This document shows, one piece after another, positions 39,000 through 47,876 of a stretch of DNA of 64,000 bases. The position numbers and the translations under genes were made by a program. Source of the stretch: Sphingomonas sp. Leaf208 (GTDB taxonomy: Bacteria; Pseudomonadota; Alphaproteobacteria; Sphingomonadales; Sphingomonadaceae); contig NZ_LMKH01000001.1 in the NCBI RefSeq assembly GCF_001421415.1, forward strand, positions 310,001 through 374,000, read 5' to 3'. The first letter of the stretch is position 1. The number at the start of each line of letters is the position of its first letter. Below the pieces are notes generated by a model, which saw nothing but the letters and a program-made list of their open reading frames with translations, had not been told where the DNA came from and did not search any database.

Positions 39000-40060
39000 G
39001 ACGCGGCTCTCGGCAGCAGGAGGCGAAGGACGGTCATCTCGGGGTTTCCTTCGCGGCCGTATTGGACGATGCCGCCCATGTCTCTGGTCAGCTTGTCGAC
39101 GAGCGCGAGACCAAGCCCCTGCCCTTCGCGCCGCCCCGATACGAACGGGTCGAACAGGTGATCGGCGATGTCGGCGGGGGCGCCGGGACCGTTGTCAAAG
39201 ATACAGATCTCGATCGGCAGCGGCAGGCGCGGCTTGCCGGGTGCCGAACTCACGGTGATGCCGTGTCGGTACGCGGTGGTCATCACGATCCGCGGTTCGC
39301 GTACGTTGCGAACGGCTTCGCGCGCGTTCTTCAGCAGGTTTATGACGATCTGCAGCAGCGCGTCGCGGTTGATCTGGGCAGGCGGGAGCGAGGGATCGAA
39401 GCGTTCCTCGATCGTTATGCCGCGCGCGAAACCGGCGAGTGCGAGCCGGCGGGCGTGACCGAGCAGCGGATAGATGTTCTCGCTGGCGAGCGGCAAGGGG
39501 CGGGTGTCGCTGAAGTCCTGCATGCGGTCGATCAGCGCGGCGATGCGATCCACTTCGGTCACGATCAACGTGGTAAGTTCGCCCGCACCGAGCAGTTGCG
39601 CCGCGCCGCGGATACCAGATAGCGGATTCTTGATTTCGTGCGCGAGCATCGCCGCGGCACCGACCGCAGCCCTGGCTCCAGCGGCGCGATCCGCCGAGTG
39701 TCCAAGCCGCCGCGAGGTGGCGGATGCGTGCAAGGTGATCGCCCGCCAGCCCGGGTAGTCGGCGATCTGCGTCTCGGCGAAATCTGCACGGATCTTGACA
39801 CCGCGCGCGGTCGAGATTTCGGTGTCGTAGACGGCGAGAGCGTGGCCGGCCCGATTTCGCGGATCGTCTGGCGGCGGGATGATAGCATCGAGCGGTTGTC
39901 CGATCATCAACCGTTCCGACAGGTTCAACAGTTGCTCGGCGAGTGCGTTGGCATGAGCGACCTTGTGGTCGGGATCGACGACGACCACGGCCACCGGCAG
40001 TGCGGCGAAGAGTTCTGCGAACCCCGGCCGATTGCGCGATGGCGTATCAGGCCGCTTCAA
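38996..40060 (-). CDS. ntrB: NtrB nitrogen-sensing histidine kinase
   Basis: This soluble kinase of about 354 residues has an N-terminal PAS domain ([35 protein letters not shown]), the phospho-accepting His141 in [20 protein letters not shown], the N box [20 protein letters not shown], and [12 protein letters not shown] plus [12 protein letters not shown]. It phosphorylates or dephosphorylates NtrC under PII control. I place the start at the TTG at 40060, which overlaps the end of dusB by 14 bases; no clear ribosome site is visible, and the frame stays open upstream inside dusB, so the exact start is uncertain. Confidence 0.92.
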
Positions 40061-41045
40061 GGTCGCGCCAGGGAGCGTAGAACTCGGCCAGCATCGCCTT
40101 GACCTGCTTGGGATCGGGAACCTGGTTGACCTTGTTGCGGAACTCCGCAGAACCGGGGAGGCCCTTGGTGTACCAGCCGATGTGCTTCCGCGCCATGTTG
40201 ACGCCGGTCTCGATCCCGTAATGTTCGAGCATCGCCTCGTAATGCCCTGCGATCGCGTCATATTGCTCGGTGATCGACGGGTCTTCGATGCGCCGTCCGG
40301 TGGCGAACCACTCCATCACCTGGCCGAGCACCCATGGGCGGCCGTAAGACCCGCGACCGATCATCAGGCCATCGGCGCCGGACTGGTCCATTGCGGCTTC
40401 GGCATCGGCGATCGTGCAGATGTCGCCGTTGACGATCACCGGCACGCTCACCGCGTCCTTGACCTTGCGAACGAAGCCCCAGTCGGCGCTGCCCTTGTAC
40501 ATCTGGTTGCGTGTGCGGCCGTGGACGGTGATCAGCTTGATGCCGAGGTCTTCCGCGATGCGCGCGAGATCGGGCGCGTTCAGGCTGTCGTGGCACCAGC
40601 CCATCCGCATCTTCAGCGTCACCGGGACGTCGACCGCCTTGACGGTTGCCTCGATGATCGCGCTGGCGAGCTTGGTGTCGCGCATCAGCGCCGAGCCTGC
40701 GTCGCCATTGACGACTTTGCGCACCGGGCAGCCCATGTTGATGTCGATGATCGCCGCGCCGCGATCCTGGCTGAGCTTGGCGGCCTCACCCATCTCGTAG
40801 GGGGTGCAACCGATCAGCTGCATCGACACCGGCTCTTCGAGCCGATCCCATGCCGCCTTCTGCAACGACTGCCGCGTCTCGCGGATCGCCGCCTGGCTGG
40901 CGACCATCTCGGTGACGTTGAGGCCCGAGCCATAGCGTCGCACCAGAGTGCGGAACGGCATGTCGGTGACGCCGGTCATCGGCGCGAGCACGACGGGGCT
41001 TTCGATCCGGACAGGACCGATCTGGATAGGAGCAAGGTTACGCAT
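40047..41045 (-). CDS. dusB: tRNA-dihydrouridine synthase DusB (NifR3)
   Basis: This 332-residue flavoenzyme reduces uridines in the tRNA D-loop. Motifs are [19 protein letters not shown] (FMN site), [20 protein letters not shown] with the catalytic Cys, [51 protein letters not shown] and [18 protein letters not shown]. It is the first gene of the nifR3-ntrB-ntrC-ntrY-ntrX run, as in rhodobacters and rhizobia, and diverges from ispDF. Confidence 0.95.
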   Translation of the reverse strand: MRNLAPIQIGPVRIESPVVLAPMTGVTDMPFRTLVRRYGSGLNVTEMVASQAAIRETRQSLQKAAWDRLEEPVSMQLIGCTPYEMGEAAKLSQDRGAAIIDINMGCPVRKVVNGDAGSALMRDTKLASAIIEATVKAVDVPVTLKMRMGWCHDSLNAPDLARIAEDLGIKLITVHGRTRNQMYKGSADWGFVRKVKDAVSVPVIVNGDICTIADAEAAMDQSGADGLMIGRGSYGRPWVLGQVMEWFATGRRIEDPSITEQYDAIAGHYEAMLEHYGIETGVNMARKHIGWYTKGLPGSAEFRNKVNQVPDPKQVKAMLAEFYAPWRDLEAA

Positions 41046-41136
41046 GGATGTGCCTGAAAAAGAGGCATCCCCCTACCTCAACCTGCCGTTTCAGGCAAGG
41101 CTGGCGAGGGCCGGAGCGAAGCGCTAGGTCGCGAGG

Positions 41137-42285
41137 ATGACACAGGCACAGCGTATCGTCGCGATCATCGTCGCGGCCGGAACCGGCGTGCGCGCCGGGG
41201 GATCGGTTCCCAAGCAGTTCGCGCTGATCGCCGGCAGGCCGATGATCGCCTATTCCCATGAGGCGTTCGCGACGCATCCGGCGATCGCCGAAACGATCGT
41301 CGTCGTCGCCGAGGGCCAGCAAGGCTTGGCGACCGCAGCATTGGGGGACGTGTCGATCGTCGTTGGCGGGACGACGCGCCGCGAGTCGGTCACCAACGGC
41401 CTCGCGACGGTCGGCGAAGCGACGCACGTATTGATCCACGACGCCGCCCGCCCCTTCCTTTCGCATGCGGTCATCGATTCGCTCGCCGCCGCTTTGAAGA
41501 CCAGGGACGCGGCCATTCCGGTGCTGCCGGTGACCGATACGCTGGCGCGCGGCAGTGTCCTGTTGGGCGATATCGTGCCACGCGCGGACCTCAACCGGGT
41601 GCAGACCCCGCAGGCGTTTGCCGTGGAGGCACTGCGTGCCGCCCATGCCGTCTGGCCGGCGGACGAGGAGGCGACCGACGACGCGCAGATGGTGCGACGG
41701 CTTGGCGTCGGCGTCGCGTTGGTGCAGGGCTCGGCGATGCTCGAGAAAGTCACGCACCCAGAAGATTTCGCGGCCGCCGAAGCGCGTGTTGCCTACGAGA
41801 CCCGCACCGCGATGGGCTTCGACGTCCACCGCCTCGAAACCGGCGAGGAACTGTGGCTCGGCGGCGTGCTGATCCCGCATGACAAGGGCTTGTCGGGGCA
41901 TAGCGACGCCGACGTCGCGCTCCACGCGCTGACCGATGCGCTGCTCGGGACGATCGCCGCGGGCGATATCGGCACGCATTTCCCGCCGAGCGACCCACAG
42001 TGGAAGGGTGCCGACTCCGCACAGTTCCTCCAGCATGCCGCCAAGCTGATCGCCGACAAGCGCGGTCGCATCGATTTCGTCGACCTGACGATCATGTGCG
42101 AGGCGCCGAAGATCGGGCCGCACCGTACGGCGATGACCGCGCGGATCGCCGACCTGCTCGGGCTTACGCTCGACCGGGTCAGCGTCAAGGCGACGACGAC
42201 CGAACGCCTCGGCTTCACCGGGCGCGGTGAGGGTATCGCCGCGCAGGCCGTTGCGACCATTCGCTTGCCCGGATCTCCGCTGTGA
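41137..42285 (+). CDS. ispDF: Bifunctional IspD/IspF of the MEP isoprenoid pathway
   Basis: This 382-residue fusion has an N-terminal IspD cytidylyltransferase (about 1-225: IVAIIVAAGTGVRAGGSVPK, HVLIHDAARPFL, VPRADLNRVQTPQAF, THPEDF) that makes CDP-ME from MEP, and a C-terminal IspF MECDP synthase (from TAMGFDVHRLE: LSGHSDADVALHALTDALLG, DIGTHFPPSDPQWKGADS, KATTTERLGFTGRGEG). The two steps are not consecutive, since IspE acts between them, but the fusion is common in alphaproteobacteria. Both active sites look intact. It overlaps the next gene by four bases. Confidence 0.96.
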   Translation: MTQAQRIVAIIVAAGTGVRAGGSVPKQFALIAGRPMIAYSHEAFATHPAIAETIVVVAEGQQGLATAALGDVSIVVGGTTRRESVTNGLATVGEATHVLIHDAARPFLSHAVIDSLAAALKTRDAAIPVLPVTDTLARGSVLLGDIVPRADLNRVQTPQAFAVEALRAAHAVWPADEEATDDAQMVRRLGVGVALVQGSAMLEKVTHPEDFAAAEARVAYETRTAMGFDVHRLETGEELWLGGVLIPHDKGLSGHSDADVALHALTDALLGTIAAGDIGTHFPPSDPQWKGADSAQFLQHAAKLIADKRGRIDFVDLTIMCEAPKIGPHRTAMTARIADLLGLTLDRVSVKATTTERLGFTGRGEGIAAQAVATIRLPGSPL

Positions 42286-42806
42286 AGATCGTCGGCGCAC
42301 TTGCCGCGATCGCACTCCTTACCAGCCCGGCGGTCGCCCAACAGCGTTGCATCACCGGGCCCGAGGCCGAATCGCTGACGCTCGTCGCGATGCCCGACAT
42401 TCTCCGCGAAACCGGTCGCGTCTGTGCGGCGCAGCTTCCCGCCAGAAGTCTCATCCGATCGCAGTCGAGTGCGTTGATCGACCGGTATCAGGTCGAGTCC
42501 GACCGGGCTTGGCCAGCGGCCCGCGCGGCGATCGTCAAGCTCAGCGATCCTGCCGTGGACGCGATGCTCGATTCGGAGTTTGCGCGACCGCTGCTGACGA
42601 CGTTGCTGGTGCCGCAGATCGTCGGGCGGATCGCTACGCGCGATTGCGGGACGATCGACCGGATGGTGACGCTGCTCCAGCCCTTGCCACCGCGCAACAC
42701 GGCGGGCATCGTCGTCGAGACGTTGCGGTACCTCAAATCCCAGAAGTCGCGCAGCGGTGATATCGCCGCGGTGGCGATGCTGCTCTGCCCGGTGGAGACT
42801 CGCTGA
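42282..42806 (+). CDS. Exported hypothetical protein (174 aa) between ispDF and pncC
   Basis: Begins with a GTG overlapping the ispDF stop and encodes a signal peptide (KIVGALAAIALLTSPAVAQQ). The mature part is helical with four Cys (QRCITG, GRVCAAQ, TRDCGTID, MLLCPVE), which could form disulfides in the periplasm. I do not recognise a family. The one-base overlap with the pncC ATG places it inside the ispDF operon, but its role is unclear. Confidence 0.75.
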   Translation: MKIVGALAAIALLTSPAVAQQRCITGPEAESLTLVAMPDILRETGRVCAAQLPARSLIRSQSSALIDRYQVESDRAWPAARAAIVKLSDPAVDAMLDSEFARPLLTTLLVPQIVGRIATRDCGTIDRMVTLLQPLPPRNTAGIVVETLRYLKSQKSRSGDIAAVAMLLCPVETR

Positions 42807-43321
42807 TGGATACGATCCTTCCCGCCGAACTGGTCGACGCCGCCCGCAAGGTGGTCGAGCAGAACCGTGCGATTGGTCGCCGCGTCGCGGTCGCCGAGAG
42901 CTGCACCGGCGGGCTCGTCGCGGCTGCCCTGACCGAGATCCCCGGCTCGTCTGACGTATTCGAGGTCGGCTTCGTCACCTATTCGAACGCCGCCAAGCTC
43001 GGCGTGCTGAAGATCAGTTCGGACGTGCTCGAAACGTTCGGCGCGGTCTCGATCGCGGTGGCGTGGAGCATGGCGCAGGCCGCGCTCAAGCAGTCGGGCG
43101 CCGACATCGCGGTGGCGATAACAGGTGTGGCGGGCCCCGGTGGCGGATCGCTCAAGAAGCCAGTCGGTACCGTCGTGTTCGGTCGCGCCGAGAAGGGTCG
43201 CGACCCGTCCGACGTTCACGCCGATCGCAAGGACTTCGGTGATCTCGGTCGTGGCGGGATCCGGCTTCAGGCCGCGTTGTGCGCGCTCGAACTCTTGTTG
43301 CCGGACGCTTCGGCGCCATAA
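42806..43321 (+). CDS. pncC: CinA-family nicotinamide-nucleotide amidohydrolase
   Basis: This 171-residue stand-alone CinA C-terminal domain has AVAESCTGGLVAAALTEIPG, SDVFEVGFVTYSNAAK, GAVSIAVAWSMAQAALKQSG and IAVAITGVAGPGGGS. PncC removes the amide from NMN in pyridine-nucleotide recycling. It follows the periplasmic protein directly. Its last 55 bases overlap the end of ratA on the opposite strand. Confidence 0.92.
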   Translation: MDTILPAELVDAARKVVEQNRAIGRRVAVAESCTGGLVAAALTEIPGSSDVFEVGFVTYSNAAKLGVLKISSDVLETFGAVSIAVAWSMAQAALKQSGADIAVAITGVAGPGGGSLKKPVGTVVFGRAEKGRDPSDVHADRKDFGDLGRGGIRLQAALCALELLLPDASAP

Positions 43322-43740
43322 AGCTCGGCGGCGCGGGTCTCGAACGCGCCGATCATCTTCCGCAATGCCACGCCGAAGACCTGGCCGGCGATCATCTCGA
43401 ACATCCGGTTCTTGAACGCGAAGTCGACGGTAAAATCGACTGCGCAGCCCTGCGGCTCTGGCCGGAAATGCCATTCGTTGCGCAGATACTTGAGCGGGCC
43501 ATCGACGTAATCGACGTTGAGTTCGCTCGGCCGGACCTTCTGCACGCGCGACGTGAACGTCTCGCGCAGGCCCTTAAAGCCGACGATCATGTCGGCGAGC
43601 GTCTCCGTCTCGCTGTTCGAGCGCACGCGCATCGCGCTGACCCACGGCAGAAACTCGGCATAGCGACCGACATCGGCGACCAGGTCGAACATCTGCTCAG
43701 GCGTGTAGGGCAAGTGGCGCGTTTCCGAATGCTTCGGCAT
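43267..43740 (-). CDS. ratA: START-like RatA/Coq10 family protein
   Basis: This 157-residue protein starts [20 protein letters not shown] and shows VADVGRYAEFLPWVSAMRV, GLRETFTSRV, LKYLRNEWHFRP and VDFTVDFAFKNRMFEMIAG, the polyketide-cyclase/START fold of Coq10 and RatA. In alphaproteobacteria it is more likely a coenzyme Q-binding respiratory factor than a toxin. Its start overlaps the lipA stop (ATGA), a common pairing. Confidence 0.88.
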   Translation of the reverse strand: MPKHSETRHLPYTPEQMFDLVADVGRYAEFLPWVSAMRVRSNSETETLADMIVGFKGLRETFTSRVQKVRPSELNVDYVDGPLKYLRNEWHFRPEPQGCAVDFTVDFAFKNRMFEMIAGQVFGVALRKMIGAFETRAAELYGAEASGNKSSSAHNAA

Positions 43741-44666
43741 CAGATGCGCGCGACGCCCAGCTTGGCGTCACGGTTCGCGCGCAACCGCTCGAAGTCATCC
43801 CCCGCGTGATAGCTCGACCGCGTCAGCGGCGACGATGCGACCAACAGGAAGCCCTTCGCGCGGGCAATCGAGGCATAGGCATCGAACGCCTTAGGCGGCA
43901 CGAACTCGGCGACCTTGGCATGGCGCGGCGTGGGCTGGAGATACTGCCCCATCGTCAGGAAATCGATGTCGGCGCAGCGCATGTCGTCCATCACCTGATG
44001 GATCTCTAGCCGCTCTTCGCCGAGCCCGAGCATAACGCCCGACTTGGTAAAGATCGACGGATCGTGCTTCTTGACGCTCTCCAGCAGCCGCAACGACGCG
44101 TAGTAGCGCGCACCTGGGCGGATCGTCGGATACAGCCGCGGCACCGTCTCGAGATTATGGTTGTAAACGTCGGGACGCGCCTCGACGATCGACTCGATCG
44201 CGGCTTGGGCCTTGTTACGGAAGTCTGGGGTCAGGATCTCGATCGTCGTCGTCGGGTTCGACGCACGGATCGCCTGGATCACCTTGACGAATTGCGACGC
44301 ACCGCCATCGGGCAGATCATCACGATCAACCGAGGTGATGACGATGTGGTTCAGCCCCATCTGCGCGGCTGCATCGGCGACGTTCTGCGGCTCCATCCGA
44401 TCGACCGCGCGCGGCATGCCGGTCTTGACGTTGCAGAAGGCGCACGCCCGCGTGCATGTGTCGCCGAGGATCATGACCGTCGCATGCTTCTTCGACCAGC
44501 ATTCGCCAATGTTTGGACACGCCGCCTCTTCGCACACGGTGGTGAGGCTTTTCGAGCGCATGAGTTCGCGGGTTTTTGCGAAGCCAGCGGAGGTCGGCGC
44601 CTTGACGCGGATCCAGTCGGGCTTGCGCGCACGGACCGGTGCAACCATCGGGGTCATGTCGTTCAT
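43740..44666 (-). CDS. lipA: Lipoyl synthase
   Basis: This 308-residue radical-SAM enzyme inserts sulfur into protein-bound octanoyl groups. The auxiliary cluster Cys are in [20 protein letters not shown], and the radical-SAM CxxxCxxC is in [16 protein letters not shown]; further motifs are [36 protein letters not shown] and [11 protein letters not shown]. The start at 44666 was chosen because homologues begin near here; the frame is open 30 codons upstream without similarity. It forms an operon with ratA. Confidence 0.95.
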   Translation of the reverse strand: MNDMTPMVAPVRARKPDWIRVKAPTSAGFAKTRELMRSKSLTTVCEEAACPNIGECWSKKHATVMILGDTCTRACAFCNVKTGMPRAVDRMEPQNVADAAAQMGLNHIVITSVDRDDLPDGGASQFVKVIQAIRASNPTTTIEILTPDFRNKAQAAIESIVEARPDVYNHNLETVPRLYPTIRPGARYYASLRLLESVKKHDPSIFTKSGVMLGLGEERLEIHQVMDDMRCADIDFLTMGQYLQPTPRHAKVAEFVPPKAFDAYASIARAKGFLLVASSPLTRSSYHAGDDFERLRANRDAKLGVARI

Positions 44667-44755
44667 GCACGCCAGATAGCCCCGCCCTGCCGCTGAGACA
44701 ATGGTGGCGGGCCATGTCGACGGGTTGGAACCATCGGACGAACCGGATAAAATCA

Positions 44756-44790
44756 TGGAACCAGTTCCAACATGACAAGTTTGTCATGTT
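44756..44790. promoter_or_regulatory. Two adjoining palindromes upstream of carbonic anhydrase
   Basis: TGGAAC-CA-GTTCCA (44756-44769) meets a second inverted repeat with 10-bp perfect arms (44769-44778 and 44781-44790) around a GT spacer, containing TGACAAGTTTGTCA. They lie between divergent lipA and the carbonic anhydrase gene, 30 bases before the GTG start. TTGTCA within the second arm could serve as a -35 element. Operator function is inferred from symmetry and position only. Confidence 0.5.
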
Positions 44791-44819
44791 GCATCGCAAA
44801 CTGATATGGAAGGCTAACC

Positions 44820-45482
44820 GTGCCAACTCACTTTCCGGAAATGATCGAAGGCTATCACCGCTTCAAGGACGGCCCCTGGGAGGAGCAGCGCGAGCGCTGG
44901 AAGGAATTGCAGGACGGCCAGAGCCCCAAGGTGATGATCATCGCGTGCTCCGACAGCCGCGTCGAACCCGCGCAGATTTTCGATACGCTCCCCGGCGAAG
45001 TGTTCGTCGTCCGCAACGTCGCCAACCTCGTACCGCCTTTCGAGACGGGTGGTGGTTATCACGGTGTCTCGGCTGCGATCGAGTTCGCGGTTACCCAGCT
45101 GAAGGTCGAAGAGATCGTTGTGATGGGCCACGAGAAGTGCGGCGGGTGCAAGGCTGCGCTGACGCAGGCGTTTGCCGATGCCGATCACGGTGCAGGCGGG
45201 TTTGTGTCCGACTGGGTCAGCCTGCTCGACGGTGCCCGCGAGAAGGTCATCGCAAAGTACGGTGAGGGCGCCGAGGCCGGCCGCGAGATGGAACTCGAAT
45301 CCGTCCGCACCTCGATCGCCAATCTGCGGACGTTTCCGTTCGTGGCTGAGGCCGAAGCCGCCGGCAAGCTGGCCCTTCGCGGTGCCTATTTCGGCATCGA
45401 CAAGGGCCAGATGCTGCTGCTCAACGAGGATGACGAGTTCATCCAGGCAGAGTCGACAGAAGCCAAATCCGCGAAAGCCTAA
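44820..45482 (+). CDS. Beta-class carbonic anhydrase
   Basis: This 220-residue enzyme interconverts CO2 and bicarbonate. Zinc ligands are in VMIIACSDSRVEPAQIF (Cys and Asp of CxDxR) and VVMGHEKCGGCKAAL (HxxC). VFVVRNVANLVPP, GVSAAIEFAVTQLKV and LALRGAYFGIDKGQMLLL are also typical. The start is GTG, with GGAAGG six bases upstream. It is a single gene ending four bases from the converging ppk2 gene. Confidence 0.94.
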   Translation: MPTHFPEMIEGYHRFKDGPWEEQRERWKELQDGQSPKVMIIACSDSRVEPAQIFDTLPGEVFVVRNVANLVPPFETGGGYHGVSAAIEFAVTQLKVEEIVVMGHEKCGGCKAALTQAFADADHGAGGFVSDWVSLLDGAREKVIAKYGEGAEAGREMELESVRTSIANLRTFPFVAEAEAAGKLALRGAYFGIDKGQMLLLNEDDEFIQAESTEAKSAKA

Positions 45483-45486
45483 CGGG

Positions 45487-46263
45487 TCAGCGAAGGCCTA
45501 ACGCCTTCTCCGCCACCTTCTTGACCTTCGGGTCGAGTGGTGGCGGCACCATCGATACGCCGGCTTCGAGGCGGTCCGCGATCAGCGTCAGCGCTGCGAT
45601 CCGGGCCGCCTTCTTTTCGTTGCCGTCGATGACGGTCCACGGCGCGGTCGCGGTGTCGGTGCGCGCGAACATCTCGGCCATCGCCTCCAGATAGTCTTCA
45701 CGCCGCGATCGGTTGTGAAAATCGTCGAGCCCGGTCTTCCAATGCTTCCACGGATCGTCGAGCCGCGCTTCCAAGCGCCGGTCCTGCTCCTTCTGCGTGG
45801 TGTGGATGAACAGCTTGATCAGCGTCGTGCCGCTCTCGACCTGCTGCGCCTCGAACGCGTTGATCTCGTCGTAACCGTGGCGCCATTCGGTCTCGCTGGC
45901 GAACCCCTCGACGCGCTCGACGAGGACACGGCCGTACCAGCTGCGGTCGAACACCGCGATGTTGCCATCGGCTGGTAGTCGGTTCCAGAAGCGCCAGAGG
46001 AAATGATGCGCCTTCTCGTCCGCGGTCGGCGCCGAGATCGGCCAGACCTTGTAGTTGCGCGGGTCCCATTCGGCCGACAGGCGCTGGATGATGCCGCCCT
46101 TGCCCGCCGCGTCCCAGCCTTCGAACATCACGATCGCGCGCGTACCGCCGACGATGTGCGCGACCTGGATATGCTCGAGGCGCTTTTGCAGCGCGGCGAG
46201 GTCGTGCTTGTACTTGCCGTCGTATTCGTCGCCGTCTTCGTAGTCGGCCAGGTGTATCGTCAT
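45487..46263 (-). CDS. ppk2: Polyphosphate kinase 2 family protein
   Basis: This 258-residue protein starts MTIHLADYEDGDEYDGKYKH. It has Walker A IVMFEGWDAAGKGGIIQRLS, the lid-like WDPRNYKVWPISAPT, Walker B NIAVFDRSWYGRVLVERVEG, and HTTQKEQDRRLEARLDDPWK. PPK2 enzymes use polyphosphate to phosphorylate nucleotides or run in reverse. The start overlaps the permease stop by four bases (ATGA), linking the two genes. The nucleotide preference cannot be judged. Confidence 0.93.
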   Translation of the reverse strand: MTIHLADYEDGDEYDGKYKHDLAALQKRLEHIQVAHIVGGTRAIVMFEGWDAAGKGGIIQRLSAEWDPRNYKVWPISAPTADEKAHHFLWRFWNRLPADGNIAVFDRSWYGRVLVERVEGFASETEWRHGYDEINAFEAQQVESGTTLIKLFIHTTQKEQDRRLEARLDDPWKHWKTGLDDFHNRSRREDYLEAMAEMFARTDTATAPWTVIDGNEKKAARIAALTLIADRLEAGVSMVPPPLDPKVKKVAEKALGLR

Positions 46264-47660
46264 GCATCGCGCTCCGTCGCAAGGGTCGGGATCTGAACGT
46301 TCCAGGCGCCCCGTCGGCGCAGGACGAACCAATAATAGGCGATCGACAGCAGGATCTGCGCGGCCGTCATGATCATGCCGGGGCGGCCCTCCTCCAGATC
46401 GGACCAGCTCGTCCAGCAGACATAGCCGAGCGCGAGCAGCGTCACCACCGGTGCGAGTGGGTAGAACGGCATCTGGTAGGGGGCGTGGGCGGTCATGCCG
46501 GTACGCCTGCCGACCATCGCCGCGACGCAGATGCCCGCGTAGATCGCGACGAGGCCGGTGCCGCTGAGCACGAGCAGCAACTGGAGCGGCAGGAAGCACG
46601 CGACGATGCCGAACCCGCCGACCAGCAGCGTGCCGACCCAGGGCGAGCCGAACTTCGGGTGAACCTGTGTCATCCACCGGTCGAGCGGACGGCCCCAGCT
46701 TCCGTCGCGCGCGGTGCCGTAGAAGAAGCGTGCGCAGGCGAGGATGCAGGCGATCACCGCGTTGACGATCGCGACGACGACGCCGATCGAGATCCAGTTC
46801 GCCGTCGTGGTTCCGCTCCGGAGGGTGACGAGCAGGCCGAACGGATCGCTGGCGGTGAGCGTGGCGTGGAGATTGGGCGTTCCGACGAGGACCGCGACGA
46901 TCGGGATGCCTTCGAACAGCAACGTCAGCGCGAGCGACGCCATGATCGCGCGCGCGATCAGCCGGGGGGCGTCGAGCATCTCCTCGCCGAAATACACTGC
47001 GGCGCCGTAGCCGTTGAGCGCGAAGATCGCGATCGAGGTGGCGAGGCCGATCGAGGCGGCGGACGCGGGGACGAGATTGGCTCCTTGCGGCATTACCGGG
47101 TGGAGCAACAGGTCGCCGATCGGGCGAACGGTATCGGCGAACCCGAGCCAGACGACCGCGCCGATCGCCAGCATCTCGACCAACAGGAAGAGCCCGGTGA
47201 GCCAGGCGTTGACGCGGATCTGGAGGATCGCGACGAGCGTCGACCCTGCGACCACGGCAATCGCGATGGGGATCTGCGGCAGGCCGGGGACGAGCGTGCC
47301 GAGCACCGCGCTGACGCCGAGCCCTGCGACTGGCGGGAAAAGCAGGTTGTTGAAGACGTTGACGCCGAGCATAACGAACCCCGCCATCGGCCCGAGCGTG
47401 TGCGCGACCGCAACGTACTCGCCACCCGCGACTGGCCATGCGGAGGATAGCTCGGCGTAGACGAACGCGGTCGCGACGCAGACGAGTCCGGCGATCAGCG
47501 TTGCCCACACCGCACCGGTGCCCGCGACCTGAAGCATGCCGGGGACGATGACGAACACCGACGATGCGGGGGTAGCGACGGAGAGGGTGAGGAACAGGAC
47601 GCCTGTCACGCCGAGGCTGCGGACGAGGCTTGGCGCCGGTGTCATCTGATCGTCGCGCAT
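46260..47660 (-). CDS. APC superfamily amino-acid permease
   Basis: This 466-residue inner-membrane transporter has about twelve hydrophobic helices. The first helix, RSLGVTGVLFLTLSVATPAS, is the substrate-binding unwound helix of the APC fold; further marks are YAELSSAWPVAGGEYVAVAH and ALNGYGAAVYFGEEM. It resembles amino-acid or polyamine transporters, but the substrate is unknown. It is translationally coupled to the downstream ppk2 gene, an unusual pairing. A palindromic repeat lies upstream. Confidence 0.88.
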   Translation of the reverse strand: MRDDQMTPAPSLVRSLGVTGVLFLTLSVATPASSVFVIVPGMLQVAGTGAVWATLIAGLVCVATAFVYAELSSAWPVAGGEYVAVAHTLGPMAGFVMLGVNVFNNLLFPPVAGLGVSAVLGTLVPGLPQIPIAIAVVAGSTLVAILQIRVNAWLTGLFLLVEMLAIGAVVWLGFADTVRPIGDLLLHPVMPQGANLVPASAASIGLATSIAIFALNGYGAAVYFGEEMLDAPRLIARAIMASLALTLLFEGIPIVAVLVGTPNLHATLTASDPFGLLVTLRSGTTTANWISIGVVVAIVNAVIACILACARFFYGTARDGSWGRPLDRWMTQVHPKFGSPWVGTLLVGGFGIVACFLPLQLLLVLSGTGLVAIYAGICVAAMVGRRTGMTAHAPYQMPFYPLAPVVTLLALGYVCWTSWSDLEEGRPGMIMTAAQILLSIAYYWFVLRRRGAWNVQIPTLATERDA

Positions 47661-47723
47661 GCCAACCCCTTATCTTGCAGGGGTATTTGCACGGTTGAGG
47701 GGGTTGAGGAAGCGTAGGTCGTC

Positions 47724-47872
47724 TTTCTCTCGCCCCTTAGGGGAGAGGGAGGGGCCCGCCCGCACTTGCGGGTGGGAGGGTGAGGGGAAGTTGGCGCGCA
47801 CCAACCGCCCCTCACCCTCCCGTGGCCAAGCGGCTCCTCCTTCCCTCTCCCCGTAGGGGCGAGGGACAGAGA
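47724..47872. repeat. Large nested palindromic intergenic repeat
   Basis: Outer imperfect arms (about 47724-47752 and 47836-47872) enclose a perfect 14-bp inner stem (47774-47787 with 47808-47821) whose loop holds a further GTTGG/CCAAC pair. The sequence is rich in GGGGAGAGGG-type runs. It lies between aspS and the permease, both on the minus strand, and could act as a terminator for aspS or as a mobile palindromic element. Confidence 0.75.
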
Positions 47873-47876
47873 GAAG

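Noticed and set aside
46264..47508. Upstream open extension of ppk2 through the permease gene
   Set aside because: The extension is arginine-rich and lies in a different frame of a clear permease; PPK2 homology begins at 46263.
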